64,000 bases of DNA from Curtobacterium oceanosedimentum (GCF_020297365.1 NZ_JAIXIG010000006.1:1-64000), one strand, 5' to 3'; shown: positions 50,072 to 59,265, counted from the first letter of the stretch. Program-made: numbers and translations. Notes: generated by a model not told the origin, from the letters alone.

Positions 50072-50962
50072 ATGGACACCTTCGAGTGGGAACCGTCCGC
50101 GATGCCCGACCAGCGCGGCCGGACCGTGGTGGTCACCGGCGCGACCGGTGGACTCGGGCTGGTGGTCGCGACCCGGCTCGCAGCCGCCGGAGCGCGCGTC
50201 ATCGCGGCGGTCCGCAATCCCGACAAGGCGGCTCGCGTCCTGCCCGTCGGCCTGGAGGCGCGGCTCGTCGACACCGCGTCGGTCGCCTCGGTCACGGCGT
50301 TCGCCCGGCAGCTCGTGGCGGACGGCATCGGCGTGGACGCCCTCGTCAACAACGCCGGCGCGACGTTGGGCGCGTTCGGGTTGACCGACGAGGGCATCGA
50401 GCGCACCTGGGCCACCAACGTCGTCGGCCCGGCGGTGCTCGCCGACGCGATGCTCCCGGTGCTCGGCGGACCGTCGCCCCGGGTCGTCCTCGTCGGGTCG
50501 AACCTGTCGCAGCGCATCCGCCGCGTGCCCGCGCCGCGCGGGGTGGACGATCCGAGCGACTACTCCCAGCTCGCCGTGTACACCGACTCGAAGACGGCGG
50601 CGACGGCGCTCGCGGTCGACCTCGGTGAGCGGCTCCGCGCGGCCGGCTCGGACGTCCGCTCGGTCATCGCACACCCCGGCATCGCGGCGACGGGGATGAA
50701 CGACCAGGCCGAGACCCTCACGCAGCGCCTCGGCGGCGTGATCGCCCGCAGCATGGCCCGGACCGCGGAGGACGGCGCTCGCTCGACGCTCTGGTCGGCC
50801 ACCGCGTCGGACGTCGCCGAGGGTGTGTTCGTCGGGCCGGCGCTGCGCCGGGGGGACCGGCGGCTGCACGTCGTGCCCGTCCGTGGGGCCGCCGCCGACC
50901 CGGTGTTCCGGCAGCGGGTCCGCACCTTCGTCGACGAGGTCGCCGCGCTTACCGTCGTCTGA
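50072..50962 (+). CDS. Short-chain dehydrogenase/reductase (extended-type)
   Basis: A 296-residue NAD(P)-dependent oxidoreductase. VVVTGATGGLGLVVA is the cofactor loop, LVNNAGATLG the NNAG motif and YTDSKTAA the catalytic Y-x-x-x-K. The conserved Ser is in LVGSNLS. ATG 50072 follows AGGAG. Substrate unknown; control by the divergent TetR protein suggests detoxification of a small molecule. Confidence 0.88.
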   Translation: MDTFEWEPSAMPDQRGRTVVVTGATGGLGLVVATRLAAAGARVIAAVRNPDKAARVLPVGLEARLVDTASVASVTAFARQLVADGIGVDALVNNAGATLGAFGLTDEGIERTWATNVVGPAVLADAMLPVLGGPSPRVVLVGSNLSQRIRRVPAPRGVDDPSDYSQLAVYTDSKTAATALAVDLGERLRAAGSDVRSVIAHPGIAATGMNDQAETLTQRLGGVIARSMARTAEDGARSTLWSATASDVAEGVFVGPALRRGDRRLHVVPVRGAAADPVFRQRVRTFVDEVAALTVV

Positions 50963-51050
50963 CCGGGCGGGGCCGGGCCCGTCGCCGAACCCGACGTGAA
51001 CAGCGGGAGAGCGCTCGGTGTCCGGTCGCGCGTCCCCCGTCCGAGGGGTC

Positions 51051-51056
51051 TAGCGT
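51051..51056 (+). promoter_or_regulatory. -10 box (TAGCGT) for leaderless GH92 gene
   Basis: TAGCGT lies 7 nt before GTG 51064 with no ribosome site, as in several other genes of this window. Confidence 0.45.
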
Positions 51057-51063
51057 CACGGAC

Positions 51064-53511
51064 GTGAACCGATCTCGCGTGCACCGCCGCCCGCTCGTCC
51101 GCCCCCTGCCGCTCGTCGCGGTGGCCGCGATCGCCGCCCTCCTCGGCACCGGGTTCGTCGCGGCCCCCGCAGAGGCCTCGCCCGCCGCGCACGTCGGCCG
51201 ACCGGTCACGGACCCCGCCCGGTACGTCGACCCCTTCATCGGCACGAGCGGCGACGGCAACACGTGGCCCGGCGCCACCGCGCCGTTCGGCATGATGCAG
51301 TGGAGCCCGACCGGCACCGCGGGCGACCAGACCTCGACCCCGGTCGCGAACGGCTACTCGTACGACGTGAACCGGCTGCGTGGCTTCAGCCTGACCCACC
51401 TGAACGGTGCCGGGTGCGCGCCGGGCGCGGCCGGGGACGTCCCGATCATGCCGGTCACCACCCCGGTCACGACCTCGCCGTCCGCCGACTCGAAGGACGC
51501 CGTCTACGCGGCCGGCTACTCGCACGACGACGAGCACGCGAGCCCCGGCCGGTACGGCGTCGCGCTCGACAACGGTGTCCGCACCGACCTCGCCGTGACG
51601 ACCCGTGCCGGCGTGGGCGCGTTCACGTTCCCCGCTGGCAAGGACGCGAACCTGCTCTTCCGCACGTCGAACTCCATCAACGGCAGCGAGGCCGCGACCA
51701 CCCGGGTCGACCCGCGCACCCGCACGGTCAGCGGCAGCGTCCTGACCGGCGGCTTCTGCAGCCGCCGCGCCAACGGCGGCGGCGCCACGAACCCCGACCG
51801 GCGCAGCTACTACCGCATCTACTTCACGGCGACCTTCGACACGGCCTTCGCGAGTACCGGCACCTGGAAGGACGGCGAGGTCCGGCCGGGAGGCACGGCC
51901 TCCTCCGGTGGGGAGGGGTACCTGACCGGCGCCGACCGCGCCGGACGCGGCTCCGGCGCGTGGGTCGGGTTCGACGCGCGTCGCGGCGCGACCGTCACCG
52001 CGCGCATCGGGATCTCGTACGTGAGTGCAGCCGGTGCGGTCGCGAACCGCGACGCTGAGGTGACCAAGCGGTCGACCGTCGCCAGCGTGGCGGCCGGCAC
52101 CCGGGCCTCCTGGAACCGAGAGCTGTCGCGCCTGCGGGTCGGCGGCGGCACGGCGGACCGGACCACCCAGCTGTACACGTCCGTCTACCACGCACTCATG
52201 CAGCCGAACACGCTGAACGACCGCGACGGGCGGTACCTGGGACCGGACCTGCAGGTGCACCGGAAGGACCGCGGACACCGGGCCGTCTACGGCACGTACT
52301 CGGGGTGGGACCAGTACCGGGCGCAGATCCAGCTGCTCGCGCTGCTGCGGCCGGACGTCGCCGGGGACATGGCGCAGTCGATGCTGCGGTTCGCCGAGCA
52401 GAACGGCGGCGTGTGGGACCGGTGGCTGCACCTCGGCGCGCCGACGCACGTGATGACCGGCGATCCCTCTGCCGCGACGCTGGCCACCTGGTACGCGATG
52501 GGTGTCCGGAACTTCGACGTGCGAGCCGCGTACGCCTCGCTGAAGCGGCAGGCCACCGTCGAGAACGCCGACGCCGAGAGCGACATCGGGTGCCCGGGCC
52601 AGTGCCTGGCGCAGCGGCCGGCGCTCGACGAGTACCTGGAACGGCAGTACGCCGCGAACGACGACTGCTCGTGCTGGGGCGGGGCCGCCGAGACCCTCGA
52701 GAACTCGATCTCCGACAGTGCCCTCGGGTACTGGGCTGGGTCGATGGGCCTGCGCTCCGACGCCCGGATGTTCGCCGAGCGTGGCACGTACTGGGAGAAC
52801 ACCTTCAACGCCGCCGTCGGACACCAGGCCGCACGCCAGGCCGACGGGTCGTGGACGCCGGGCTGGTCGCCGTCCACCGGGACCGGCTTCGCGCAGGGCA
52901 CCAGTGCGCAGTACACGTGGCTCGTGCCGCAGGACGTGCGGGGGCTGTCGTCCGCGCTCGGTGGTGACGCCGCCGCCGTCACCCGCCTCGACGCCTTCTT
53001 CCACGACGCCTCGGGCAACTGGGCCGTCACCGGTGGCGACGCCACCAGGTTCGACCCGACGAACGAGCCCGACATCCACACGCCGTGGATGTACAACGCG
53101 CTCGGCAAGCCGTGGAAGACGCAGGAGACCGTGCGACGGGTCGTCGACGACGCGTACTCGACGGGGCCGGACGGGCTGCCGGGCAACGACGACCTCGGCA
53201 CGATGAGCGCCTGGTACGTCTTCGCCTCGATCGGGTTGTTCCCGCAGACGCCGGGGCGGGCGGAGATGCTCATCGGCAGCCCGACCTTCAGCACGGTCGA
53301 GATCCGGCGGTCGAGCGGGGAGCGGATCGTCATCCGGTCCTCCGGCACCGAGCAGTACGTGCAGGGAGCCCGGTTGAACGGGTGGACGCACGAGCGGTCG
53401 TGGGTGCCGGCGTCGTTCGTCACGCGTGGCGGGACGCTGGCGCTCCACGTCGGGGACACGGCAGACACGGGCTGGGCGAGCGGGGAGCGTGGGCGACCGA
53501 TCGACCGGTGA
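51064..53511 (+). CDS. Secreted glycoside hydrolase family 92 alpha-mannosidase
   Basis: An 815-residue exported calcium-dependent alpha-mannosidase. A signal peptide (residues 1-40, ...APAEASPA) precedes the GH92 opening VDPFIGTSGDGNTWPGATAPFGM. Further family blocks are GTYSGWDQYRAQIQLLALL, NEPDIHTPWMYNALGKPWKTQ (with E668) and GNDDLGTMSAWYVFASIGLFPQTPG (with D709/D710, the catalytic base region). There is no wall anchor, so it is likely free or loosely bound. Trimming of alpha-1,2 (or 1,3/1,6) mannose from fungal or plant N-glycans and mannans would feed the ABC importer and the GH38 enzyme. Confidence 0.93.
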   Translation: MNRSRVHRRPLVRPLPLVAVAAIAALLGTGFVAAPAEASPAAHVGRPVTDPARYVDPFIGTSGDGNTWPGATAPFGMMQWSPTGTAGDQTSTPVANGYSYDVNRLRGFSLTHLNGAGCAPGAAGDVPIMPVTTPVTTSPSADSKDAVYAAGYSHDDEHASPGRYGVALDNGVRTDLAVTTRAGVGAFTFPAGKDANLLFRTSNSINGSEAATTRVDPRTRTVSGSVLTGGFCSRRANGGGATNPDRRSYYRIYFTATFDTAFASTGTWKDGEVRPGGTASSGGEGYLTGADRAGRGSGAWVGFDARRGATVTARIGISYVSAAGAVANRDAEVTKRSTVASVAAGTRASWNRELSRLRVGGGTADRTTQLYTSVYHALMQPNTLNDRDGRYLGPDLQVHRKDRGHRAVYGTYSGWDQYRAQIQLLALLRPDVAGDMAQSMLRFAEQNGGVWDRWLHLGAPTHVMTGDPSAATLATWYAMGVRNFDVRAAYASLKRQATVENADAESDIGCPGQCLAQRPALDEYLERQYAANDDCSCWGGAAETLENSISDSALGYWAGSMGLRSDARMFAERGTYWENTFNAAVGHQAARQADGSWTPGWSPSTGTGFAQGTSAQYTWLVPQDVRGLSSALGGDAAAVTRLDAFFHDASGNWAVTGGDATRFDPTNEPDIHTPWMYNALGKPWKTQETVRRVVDDAYSTGPDGLPGNDDLGTMSAWYVFASIGLFPQTPGRAEMLIGSPTFSTVEIRRSSGERIVIRSSGTEQYVQGARLNGWTHERSWVPASFVTRGGTLALHVGDTADTGWASGERGRPIDR

Positions 53512-53582
53512 GCCCCCGCCGTGGGACGGCCACCGCCGGGCCGTCCAGCACGATGTGGGAAGCTCGTGTGGGGAGAGGGGCC

Positions 53583-54044
53583 GTGGTGAACGACACCGAC
53601 GAGGGGCGCGTGCGGCAGCCTGGACGCTCCGACCACTGGCCGGCACCGCTCCGCGACCTGTTCCCGTGGTGGTACCTCGCCGGGACGGTCGCGTCGTTCG
53701 CCGTCATCCTCGTCGTCGTCCCCGAGGGCAGCACCGGAGCGGTCGCCGTCTGGGGGCCGCTGATCGGCCTGACGATCCGCGACCGCGCCGAGTCGGCCCG
53801 GAGCCGTTCCGATCGCGGGCTCCCGATCGACCGAGCAGCGCTGACGGCTCCGCGGTGGAGCGAGCCGGCGCTCACCCTCGTCTGGACCGGGGTCTCCGTG
53901 GGACTCGGCCTGGTCCTCAGCGTGCTGATCCGCGACGCCCCCGCGGCGATCGGGTGGACCGGCGCCGGGATCCTGGTCGCGAGCGCCGGCGGGTTCGTGG
54001 GCGTCGCCCTGACCCTGCGGGCGCGTGCCCGTCGCGCGCGCTGA
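53583..54044 (+). CDS. Membrane protein (153 aa)
   Basis: An unrecognised integral membrane protein. After a hydrophilic N-terminus (VVNDTDEGRVRQ) three to four helices follow (WWYLAGTVASFAVILVVV, AVAVWGPLIGLTI, LTLVWTGVSVGLGLVLSVLI, IGWTGAGILVASAGGFVG), ending in an Arg-rich tail. GTG 53583 or 53586 is chosen because GGGAGAGGGG lies immediately upstream; ATG 53553 has no such site. No functional motif is visible. Confidence 0.6.
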   Translation: MVNDTDEGRVRQPGRSDHWPAPLRDLFPWWYLAGTVASFAVILVVVPEGSTGAVAVWGPLIGLTIRDRAESARSRSDRGLPIDRAALTAPRWSEPALTLVWTGVSVGLGLVLSVLIRDAPAAIGWTGAGILVASAGGFVGVALTLRARARRAR

Positions 54045-54218
54045 CCCTGCGGACGTGGGCGCTCTCCGTCAGCTCTTCCGGCGCACAGCCGGATGCGACC
54101 GTCCCGACGCTCGTGCTCGCCGCGTCCGTCTGACTCGACTGCGCACGGCACGGCAGCCTCGACGCTCCGATCGATGAGTCGAGGCGCGGAGCGGCCGTGT
54201 CTCCGGCATGCTCGTCCC

Positions 54219-54437
54219 ATGGAGTTCTCGTGGTGGACGTGGTCGGGGTTGATGGTCCTGCTGCTGGCAGCTGTCGGGCTGTTCCTGCGCTCCGCCGTCA
54301 TCGCAGTCCGGAGGGACGGCTTCGGACGTGGCCGAGTGCACCGCGGGTCCGCTGCCCCCTGGTTCTGGAGCTCGATCGGGCTGTCCGCCGTGGTCGGTGT
54401 CCTGCTCGTGGCGTGGGTCGTCCTGCTCGACGGCTGA
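54219..54437 (+). CDS. Small membrane protein (72 aa)
   Basis: A 72-residue protein with two membrane helices (TWSGLMVLLLAAVGLFLRSAV and SIGLSAVVGVLLVAWVVLL) joined by a basic loop. It opens MEFSWWTWSG. CATGCT stands 6 nt before the ATG, so a leaderless start is conceivable. Conservation could not be judged; it may be spurious. The 174 bp before it hold nothing I can identify. Confidence 0.5.
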   Translation: MEFSWWTWSGLMVLLLAAVGLFLRSAVIAVRRDGFGRGRVHRGSAAPWFWSSIGLSAVVGVLLVAWVVLLDG

Positions 54438-54499
54438 TCGCCGCCGTTCCCACCGCATTCCGGAGCCGTGTCGCAGTGCGGAGAACCCGTCGCGGCGGC

Positions 54500-55666
54500 T
54501 CAGCGCAGCTCGCGCCCGCCGCCCCACACCCGCCGCACCTCGAGCGCCGGTGACAGCGCCACCAGGTCAGCGGCGGAGCCCGGCGCGATCCGCCCCAGTC
54601 GGTCGCCGAGTCGGAGCGCTCCGGCCGGCACGCTCGTCAGCGCGGCGACGGCCTCGGGCAGGGTGCGCCCGGCGAGGGAGACCGCGTTGCGCAGCGCCGC
54701 GTCCTGCGTGAGCGTCGAGCCCGCGATGGTGTCGGTCCCCGCCACGTGCGCGACCCCGTCGGTGACCGTGACGTCGAGCGACCCCAGTCGGTAGGCGCCG
54801 TCGGCAGCGCCGGCTGCCCCCATCGCGTCGGTGATGAGTGCGACGCGACCAGGAGCGGCGCGGAACAGGGTGTCCGCGACGACGGGGTGCACGTGCACGC
54901 CGTCGAGGATGAGTTCGAGCGTCACGCGCTCGTCGGCGATGGCGGCACCGATCGGCCCCGGTGCCCGGTGGTGCAGCCCCGGCATCGCATTGAAGGCGTG
55001 GGTCAGGATCGTGGCACCGGCGTCGAACGCGGCCCGGGCCTGGTCGTACGTGCCGACGGTGTGGCCGACGGCGACCGTGACGCCGGCGTCGACGAAGCGC
55101 CGGACGGCGTCGACGGCACCCGGCAGCTCGGGCGCGATGGTGACCTGGCGCAGGACGCCCTCGCCCGCTTCGAGCAGGGCGTCCACCGCGGTGGGCGTCG
55201 GGTCGACCAGGAACGACTCGTTGTGGGCGCCCTTGTTGTGCGGGGACAGGAACGGCCCCTCCAGGTGCACGCCGAGCACGAGCGGGTCCGCGTGCATCAC
55301 CGTGCGGATGCGTGCCATCGACGCCGCGAGCGACGGGATCGGGTCGGCGACGAGCGACAGGACGGAACGGGTCGTGCCGTGCGCCCGGTGGACGGCCAGC
55401 GCGGCCGCGAACGAGTCGTCCTCGTAGGCCTCGGTCGCACCGCCGTGTCCGTGCAGGTCGACGAACCCGGGCGTCAGGGTCGCGTCGCCCAGGTCGACGA
55501 CCCGGTCGGCCGCCGGAGCCTCGGGGCCGGTGCCGACCGCGGCGATGGTGTCGCCGTCGACCAGGACCCAGCCGTCCGCCGTGGAGCCGGCCGCGTCGAC
55601 GACGCGGGCTGCGCGCACCAGGGTGCGCCGCGCCTCCTGGCCGGTCTGGAGGCCCGTGGTGCTCAT
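54500..55666 (-). CDS. nagA: N-acetylglucosamine-6-phosphate deacetylase
   Basis: A 388-residue amidohydrolase-fold enzyme that removes acetate from GlcNAc-6-P, providing the substrate for NagB. Seen are the metal site GFVDLHGHGGAT, HLEGPFLSPHNKGAHN, VAVGHT, THAFNAMPGLHHRAPG, LILDGVHVHP and LITDAMGAAG. ATG 55666 overlaps the upstream membrane-protein stop (ATGA). It is not adjacent to nagB here and has no DasR-like box directly before it. Confidence 0.95.
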   Translation of the reverse strand: MSTTGLQTGQEARRTLVRAARVVDAAGSTADGWVLVDGDTIAAVGTGPEAPAADRVVDLGDATLTPGFVDLHGHGGATEAYEDDSFAAALAVHRAHGTTRSVLSLVADPIPSLAASMARIRTVMHADPLVLGVHLEGPFLSPHNKGAHNESFLVDPTPTAVDALLEAGEGVLRQVTIAPELPGAVDAVRRFVDAGVTVAVGHTVGTYDQARAAFDAGATILTHAFNAMPGLHHRAPGPIGAAIADERVTLELILDGVHVHPVVADTLFRAAPGRVALITDAMGAAGAADGAYRLGSLDVTVTDGVAHVAGTDTIAGSTLTQDAALRNAVSLAGRTLPEAVAALTSVPAGALRLGDRLGRIAPGSAADLVALSPALEVRRVWGGGRELR

Positions 55667-56070
55667 GCGGTCTCCCTGCGGAACGCGACCACGCCGCTCA
55701 GGGCGGCGACCACGATGAAGACGAGGCCCACGACCGGGTGGCCGATGGAGATCCAGGTGGCGCCTGCGGCGACCACCAGTGCGACCTCGACGATGGTCTT
55801 GCCGACGATGTCCGTCTCGATGGGGGAGCGCGGCGAGCGGAAGAGGTACCAGACCACCGCGGCGAACAGCGGGGCGCCGACCATGAACAGGTAGCCGGGC
55901 AGCGGGAGCTGCCACGACCAGTAGCCCCAGAAGGCCAGGGACAGGAGCCCGAACACCATCACGGCGATCCGCAGCACCGTCCAGGCGTCGACCTGCCGTC
56001 GCGGCTGCCGGGCGGCTGCCGGATCGGGGACCGGTTCCCAGTCGACGGGGGACTGCGGGGCGTTGGTCAT
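55663..56070 (-). CDS. YrdB/DUF2568-type membrane protein (135 aa)
   Basis: A 135-residue membrane protein. Four helices are visible (VLRIAVMVFGLLSLAFWGYW, PLPGYLFMVGAPLFAAVVWYLF, VGKTIVEVALVVAAGATWI, PVVGLVFIVVAALSGVVAF) with the RSPRS loop typical of DUF2568. Function unknown. It lies between purU and nagA and overlaps nagA by 4 bp. Confidence 0.75.
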   Translation of the reverse strand: MTNAPQSPVDWEPVPDPAAARQPRRQVDAWTVLRIAVMVFGLLSLAFWGYWSWQLPLPGYLFMVGAPLFAAVVWYLFRSPRSPIETDIVGKTIVEVALVVAAGATWISIGHPVVGLVFIVVAALSGVVAFRRETA

Positions 56071-56078
56071 GGTGCTGC

Positions 56079-56939
56079 CTACTTGAAGATGATGGTGCGG
56101 GCGCCGTCGAGCAGGACGCGGTCCTCCGCGATCCAGCGCACCGCCTGGGTGAGCGTGCGGGACTCCTCGTCCTGACCGATCGATACCAGCTCGGACGGTT
56201 CCTTGGTGTGGTCGACGCGGACGACGTTCTGCTCGATGATCGGGCCCTCGTCGAGGTCGCTCGTCACGTAGTGCGCGGTCGCACCGATGAGCTTCACGCC
56301 GCGGGCGTGCGCCTGCCGGTAGGGGTTCGCGCCCTTGAAGCCGGGCAGGAACGAGTGGTGGATGTTGACCGCGCGACCCTCGAGTGCGGCGCAGAGTTCG
56401 GGCGACAGGATCTGCATGTAGCGGGCGAGGACGACGAGCTCGATGTCGTGCTCCTCGACGGCCTGCAGCACGCGGCGCTCCATCTGCTCTTTCGAGGCGG
56501 CGTCGGTGACGGGCCGGTGCTCGAACGGCACGGAGTAGAACGCGGCCAGCTCGGACAGGTCCGGGTGGTTGGACAGCACGAGGGGGACCTCGATCGGCAG
56601 CTGCCCGCCGCGCTGCCGGTAGAGCAGGTCGTTCAGGCAGTGCCCGGCCTTCGACACGAGCACCAGGGTGCGCAGCGGGCGGCCGACGACGTCGAGCTGG
56701 ACGCGGGCGTCGTAGCGGGCGACCACGGGGGCGAGCGCGGCCTCGAAGGTCTCGCGGTCGACCGGCGCCATGACCTGCAGGCGCATGAAGAACGTGTTCG
56801 TGTCGGCGCTCGAGAACTGCTGCGACTCGGTGATGTTGCCCTGGGCCGCGACGACCGCTCCGGAGACGGCGTGCACGATCCCGGGCTGGTCGTCGCAGAC
56901 GAGCGTCAGGGTCCAGTGCGTGGGGATCGGGTCGGTCAC
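56079..56939 (-). CDS. purU: Formyltetrahydrofolate deformylase
   Basis: A 286-residue enzyme that hydrolyses 10-formyl-THF to formate and THF. An N-terminal ACT domain (about residues 8-85, LTLVCDDQPGIVHAVSGAVV) precedes the formyltransferase-like domain with LVVLARYMQILSPELC, NIHHSFLPGFKGANPYRQAHARGVKLIGATAHYV and DLDEGPII. It opposes the purN/purH consumption of the same cofactor and may balance one-carbon pools. Start GTG 56939, with TACCCT 6 nt upstream (56946-56951), leaderless. Confidence 0.95.
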   Translation of the reverse strand: MTDPIPTHWTLTLVCDDQPGIVHAVSGAVVAAQGNITESQQFSSADTNTFFMRLQVMAPVDRETFEAALAPVVARYDARVQLDVVGRPLRTLVLVSKAGHCLNDLLYRQRGGQLPIEVPLVLSNHPDLSELAAFYSVPFEHRPVTDAASKEQMERRVLQAVEEHDIELVVLARYMQILSPELCAALEGRAVNIHHSFLPGFKGANPYRQAHARGVKLIGATAHYVTSDLDEGPIIEQNVVRVDHTKEPSELVSIGQDEESRTLTQAVRWIAEDRVLLDGARTIIFK

Positions 56940-56945
56940 CGGTTC

Positions 56946-56951
56946 AGGGTA
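56946..56951 (-). promoter_or_regulatory. -10 box (TACCCT) for leaderless purU
   Basis: TACCCT on the minus strand is 6 nt before GTG 56939. Confidence 0.45.
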
Positions 56952-57016
56952 CCGGCCGTGCGGGCGCCGGCGGGGCCGTCAGCGGCGGCGGCCGGTGCTC
57001 CCGCCCACGTTGCCGG

Positions 57017-57475
57017 TCAGGGGACCGCGGCGGTGTCGTCCGACGGGTCGTCCGACCCGAGCAGCGGGAGCAGGGTCGCCGCGACGGGCTCGGCGCCGTC
57101 GCCGAACCACGCGTTGCTCGCGCGGACGACCGGGTGGGCGCGTGCCAGCAGCGCCTCGCCCTGGTCGGTGAGCCGCATCCGGGAGGCCCGTCCCCGCCCC
57201 GGCGCCGCGCCCCGCTCGACGAGTCCCCGCGTCGTCAGCCCGCGTGCGAGCGTCGTCATGCTCTGCGGCCGCACGCCGACGGCCCGCGCCAGGTCGGCCT
57301 GACTGAGCTCACCGGCTGCCCCGAGCTGGACGAGCACGCCGAACTCGACGGGTGTCAGCCCGAGCGGTGCCAGCTCGACCGCCAGGCGCCGGGAGAGCGC
57401 CCGGGCCGCGCGGATGACGGTCCACGCGAGCACCCCGTCGACGTCGTGGTGCGGGGCTGGGAGTTCCTGGGGCAC
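57017..57475 (-). CDS. MarR family transcriptional regulator
   Basis: A 152-residue winged-HTH regulator: ELSQADLARAVGVRPQSMTTLARGLTTRGLVERGAAPGRGRASRMRLTDQGEALL is the recognition helix plus wing. GTG 57475 has TACGAT 6 nt upstream (57482-57487). It is divergent from the NmrA-like gene, whose promoter has an 18-bp palindrome, so it probably represses that gene and itself. Confidence 0.87.
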   Translation of the reverse strand: MPQELPAPHHDVDGVLAWTVIRAARALSRRLAVELAPLGLTPVEFGVLVQLGAAGELSQADLARAVGVRPQSMTTLARGLTTRGLVERGAAPGRGRASRMRLTDQGEALLARAHPVVRASNAWFGDGAEPVAATLLPLLGSDDPSDDTAAVP

Positions 57476-57481
57476 GGGGCG

Positions 57482-57487
57482 ATCGTA
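57482..57487 (-). promoter_or_regulatory. -10 box (TACGAT) for leaderless marR-family gene
   Basis: TACGAT is 6 nt before GTG 57475 on the minus strand. Confidence 0.45.
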
Positions 57488-57502
57488 CCGGCGTACCGTC
57501 TG

Positions 57503-57520
57503 GTATCAGGTAACTGATAC
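57503..57520. promoter_or_regulatory. Palindromic operator between marR-like and NmrA-like genes
   Basis: GTATCAGGTAACTGATAC has 7-bp arms (GTATCAG/CTGATAC) around GTAA. It sits midway in the 73-bp divergent promoter and has the GTATC...GATAC form common for MarR/HxlR-type operators. Confidence 0.75.
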
Positions 57521-57548
57521 TGACGGACGGACCGAGACAGGAGCAGAC

Positions 57549-58421
57549 ATGGGTGAGATCGTGGCGGTCACCGGCGTGACCGGGGACGTCGGTGGGAAGA
57601 CGGCGGAGCTGCTGCGGGCAGCGGGGACGTCGGTGCGGGCGGTCGTCCGCCGACCCGAGCAGGTCGACACGCTCCGCGAGCGGGGCATCGACGCCCGACT
57701 GGCCGACCTGGGCGACGAGGACGCGCTGACGGCGGCGCTCGAGGGGGTCGACCGGTTCTTCCTCGTGACGCCGGTGAGCCAGCGGCAGCGCGAGCAGGGG
57801 GCCACCGCCGTGCGCGCCGCCCAGCGGGCCGGGGTCGGTCGGATCGTGCAGCTGTCCGGCGGTGACGCCGCCGAGCACTCCCCGATGTCGTGGGCGCGTG
57901 CTGCCTGGCACATCGACCGGCTGGTGCGCGAGAGCGGCCTGGCGTGGACGATCCTGCACCCCTCGTCGTTCATGACGAACGTGCAGCCATCGGCGCCGGC
58001 GATCCGACGGGGGTGGTTCCCGCACACCACGGGTCGCGGGGTCATCGGGTGGATCGACACCGAGGACATCGCCCGCGCCGCCGTCCGCGTGCTCACCGAG
58101 GACGGGCACGACGGCACCGAGCCCGTGCTCACCGGTCCGGACCTGCTCGACGCACGGGGTGTCGCCGCCGCGCTCGCCGCCGGACTCGGGCGGCCGGTGC
58201 GCCCCCTGCACCTGCCGAGTCGGGTCTACGCGGGCGCGCTCCGCCTGAGCGGGGTGCCGGCGTGGCAGGCGGAGGGGCTGCGGCAGCAGTTCGGTCGGGT
58301 CGTGCGCCGCGGGCTGGACGGGGCCGACGTGATGAGCGACGACGTGCTGCGCATCACCGGCACCGCGCCCCGGAGCCTGGCCGACTGGGCGCGAGCCCAC
58401 CGCGGGGACCTGCTGGGGTGA
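57549..58421 (+). CDS. NmrA-like NAD(P)H-binding protein (atypical SDR)
   Basis: A 290-residue NAD(P)-binding protein. The N-terminal loop AVTGVTGDVGGKTAELL, the RAVVRRPEQ segment and the substrate-side WTILHPSSFMTNV are those of NmrA/NAD(P)H azoreductase-type sensors or quinone reductases. ATG 57549 has AGGAG 7 nt upstream. Its control by a divergent MarR protein suggests a role in redox or electrophile stress. Confidence 0.88.
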   Translation: MGEIVAVTGVTGDVGGKTAELLRAAGTSVRAVVRRPEQVDTLRERGIDARLADLGDEDALTAALEGVDRFFLVTPVSQRQREQGATAVRAAQRAGVGRIVQLSGGDAAEHSPMSWARAAWHIDRLVRESGLAWTILHPSSFMTNVQPSAPAIRRGWFPHTTGRGVIGWIDTEDIARAAVRVLTEDGHDGTEPVLTGPDLLDARGVAAALAAGLGRPVRPLHLPSRVYAGALRLSGVPAWQAEGLRQQFGRVVRRGLDGADVMSDDVLRITGTAPRSLADWARAHRGDLLG

Positions 58422-58464
58422 GCGGTGGTGCCGGAGGTGAGCCGGGCCTCCAGTCCGCGCTCGG

Positions 58465-58938
58465 TCAGTGCGACGTGAGCGTCGTGACCAGGTGCTCCTG
58501 CACGTACCCGAGCCAGTCGTAGACGTCGCGGAGGCCGACGCCCGCGTCCGCCTCGACCGAGCGCTGTTCGTCGTCGGCGTCGGCGATGCCGAGCCGCTCC
58601 GCGATGGTCAGCCGCAGGTCGGTCAGGGTGCGGAGCCAGGCCTGCTCGTCCTCGGTGTCGAGCGGACCGTCACGCACGCCCGTCAGCCACTCGTGCACGA
58701 TGGTCGCGTTCGTCGTCTTCTGCCTCAGCAGGTCGGACTGCGTGTACTCCCGGAACTCCGCACTCGCGTCGTCGTCACCGGGGTAGGCGTCCGGGAACAT
58801 CCGCTCGGCGACGGGGTCGTCCGTCAGGTCGCCGTCGAGCACCTGCCGCAGCTGCTCGGTCAGCGAGGTGAGCAGGGCGCGCTCGCCGGAGGACATGCCG
58901 AGGTGCACGCCGTCGGCCCGGCGGACGAAGGGGATCAC
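58465..58938 (-). CDS. DUF2017 family protein
   Basis: A 157-residue helical protein that, in actinobacteria, is encoded directly after clpS. It begins [26 protein letters not shown] and has [20 protein letters not shown], the family's fingerprint. It overlaps the clpS stop by 4 bp. A role with ClpS in delivering N-degron substrates to ClpCP is suggested by this constant linkage only. Confidence 0.88.
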   Translation of the reverse strand: MIPFVRRADGVHLGMSSGERALLTSLTEQLRQVLDGDLTDDPVAERMFPDAYPGDDDASAEFREYTQSDLLRQKTTNATIVHEWLTGVRDGPLDTEDEQAWLRTLTDLRLTIAERLGIADADDEQRSVEADAGVGLRDVYDWLGYVQEHLVTTLTSH

Positions 58939-59222
58939 GCCTCAGGCGCCCGGTCGACCGTCGCCTGCAGGCCGTAGCCGTGCATCGACTGCACGTGGGC
59001 CTCCATCGCCTCGCGGTGTCCCGTGGCGACGATCGCCCGTCCCTCGGTGTCGACCTGGTGCATGAGGCGCTCGGCCCGCTCGCGGGAGAACCCGAAGTGC
59101 TGCTGGAAGACGTAGGTCACGTAGGACATCAGGTTCACCGGGTCGTCCCACACGACGGTGACCCACGGCGAGTCCGTCCGGGCACGCGTGCGTTCGTCCA
59201 CGTCAGGCGACAGCAGGGTCAT
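58935..59222 (-). CDS. clpS: ATP-dependent Clp protease adaptor
   Basis: A 95-residue adaptor that delivers N-degron proteins to ClpC/Clp[27 protein letters not shown] is the conserved N-degron pocket (D-D-x-V-N), and [23 protein letters not shown] the ClpC contact helix. ATG 59222. It faces away from glyA; the 175-bp region between holds a ZTP riboswitch for glyA. Confidence 0.93.
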   Translation of the reverse strand: MTLLSPDVDERTRARTDSPWVTVVWDDPVNLMSYVTYVFQQHFGFSRERAERLMHQVDTEGRAIVATGHREAMEAHVQSMHGYGLQATVDRAPEA

Positions 59223-59265
59223 GCACCCAGGGTGACACAGGGCAGGGTCGCTCGGTACGATCGTC

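Noticed and set aside
54045-54218. Possible inverted repeat (GACTCG...CGAGTC) between the two small membrane proteins
   Set aside because: Six-base arms about 40 bp apart are expected by chance; I see no terminator or promoter here.
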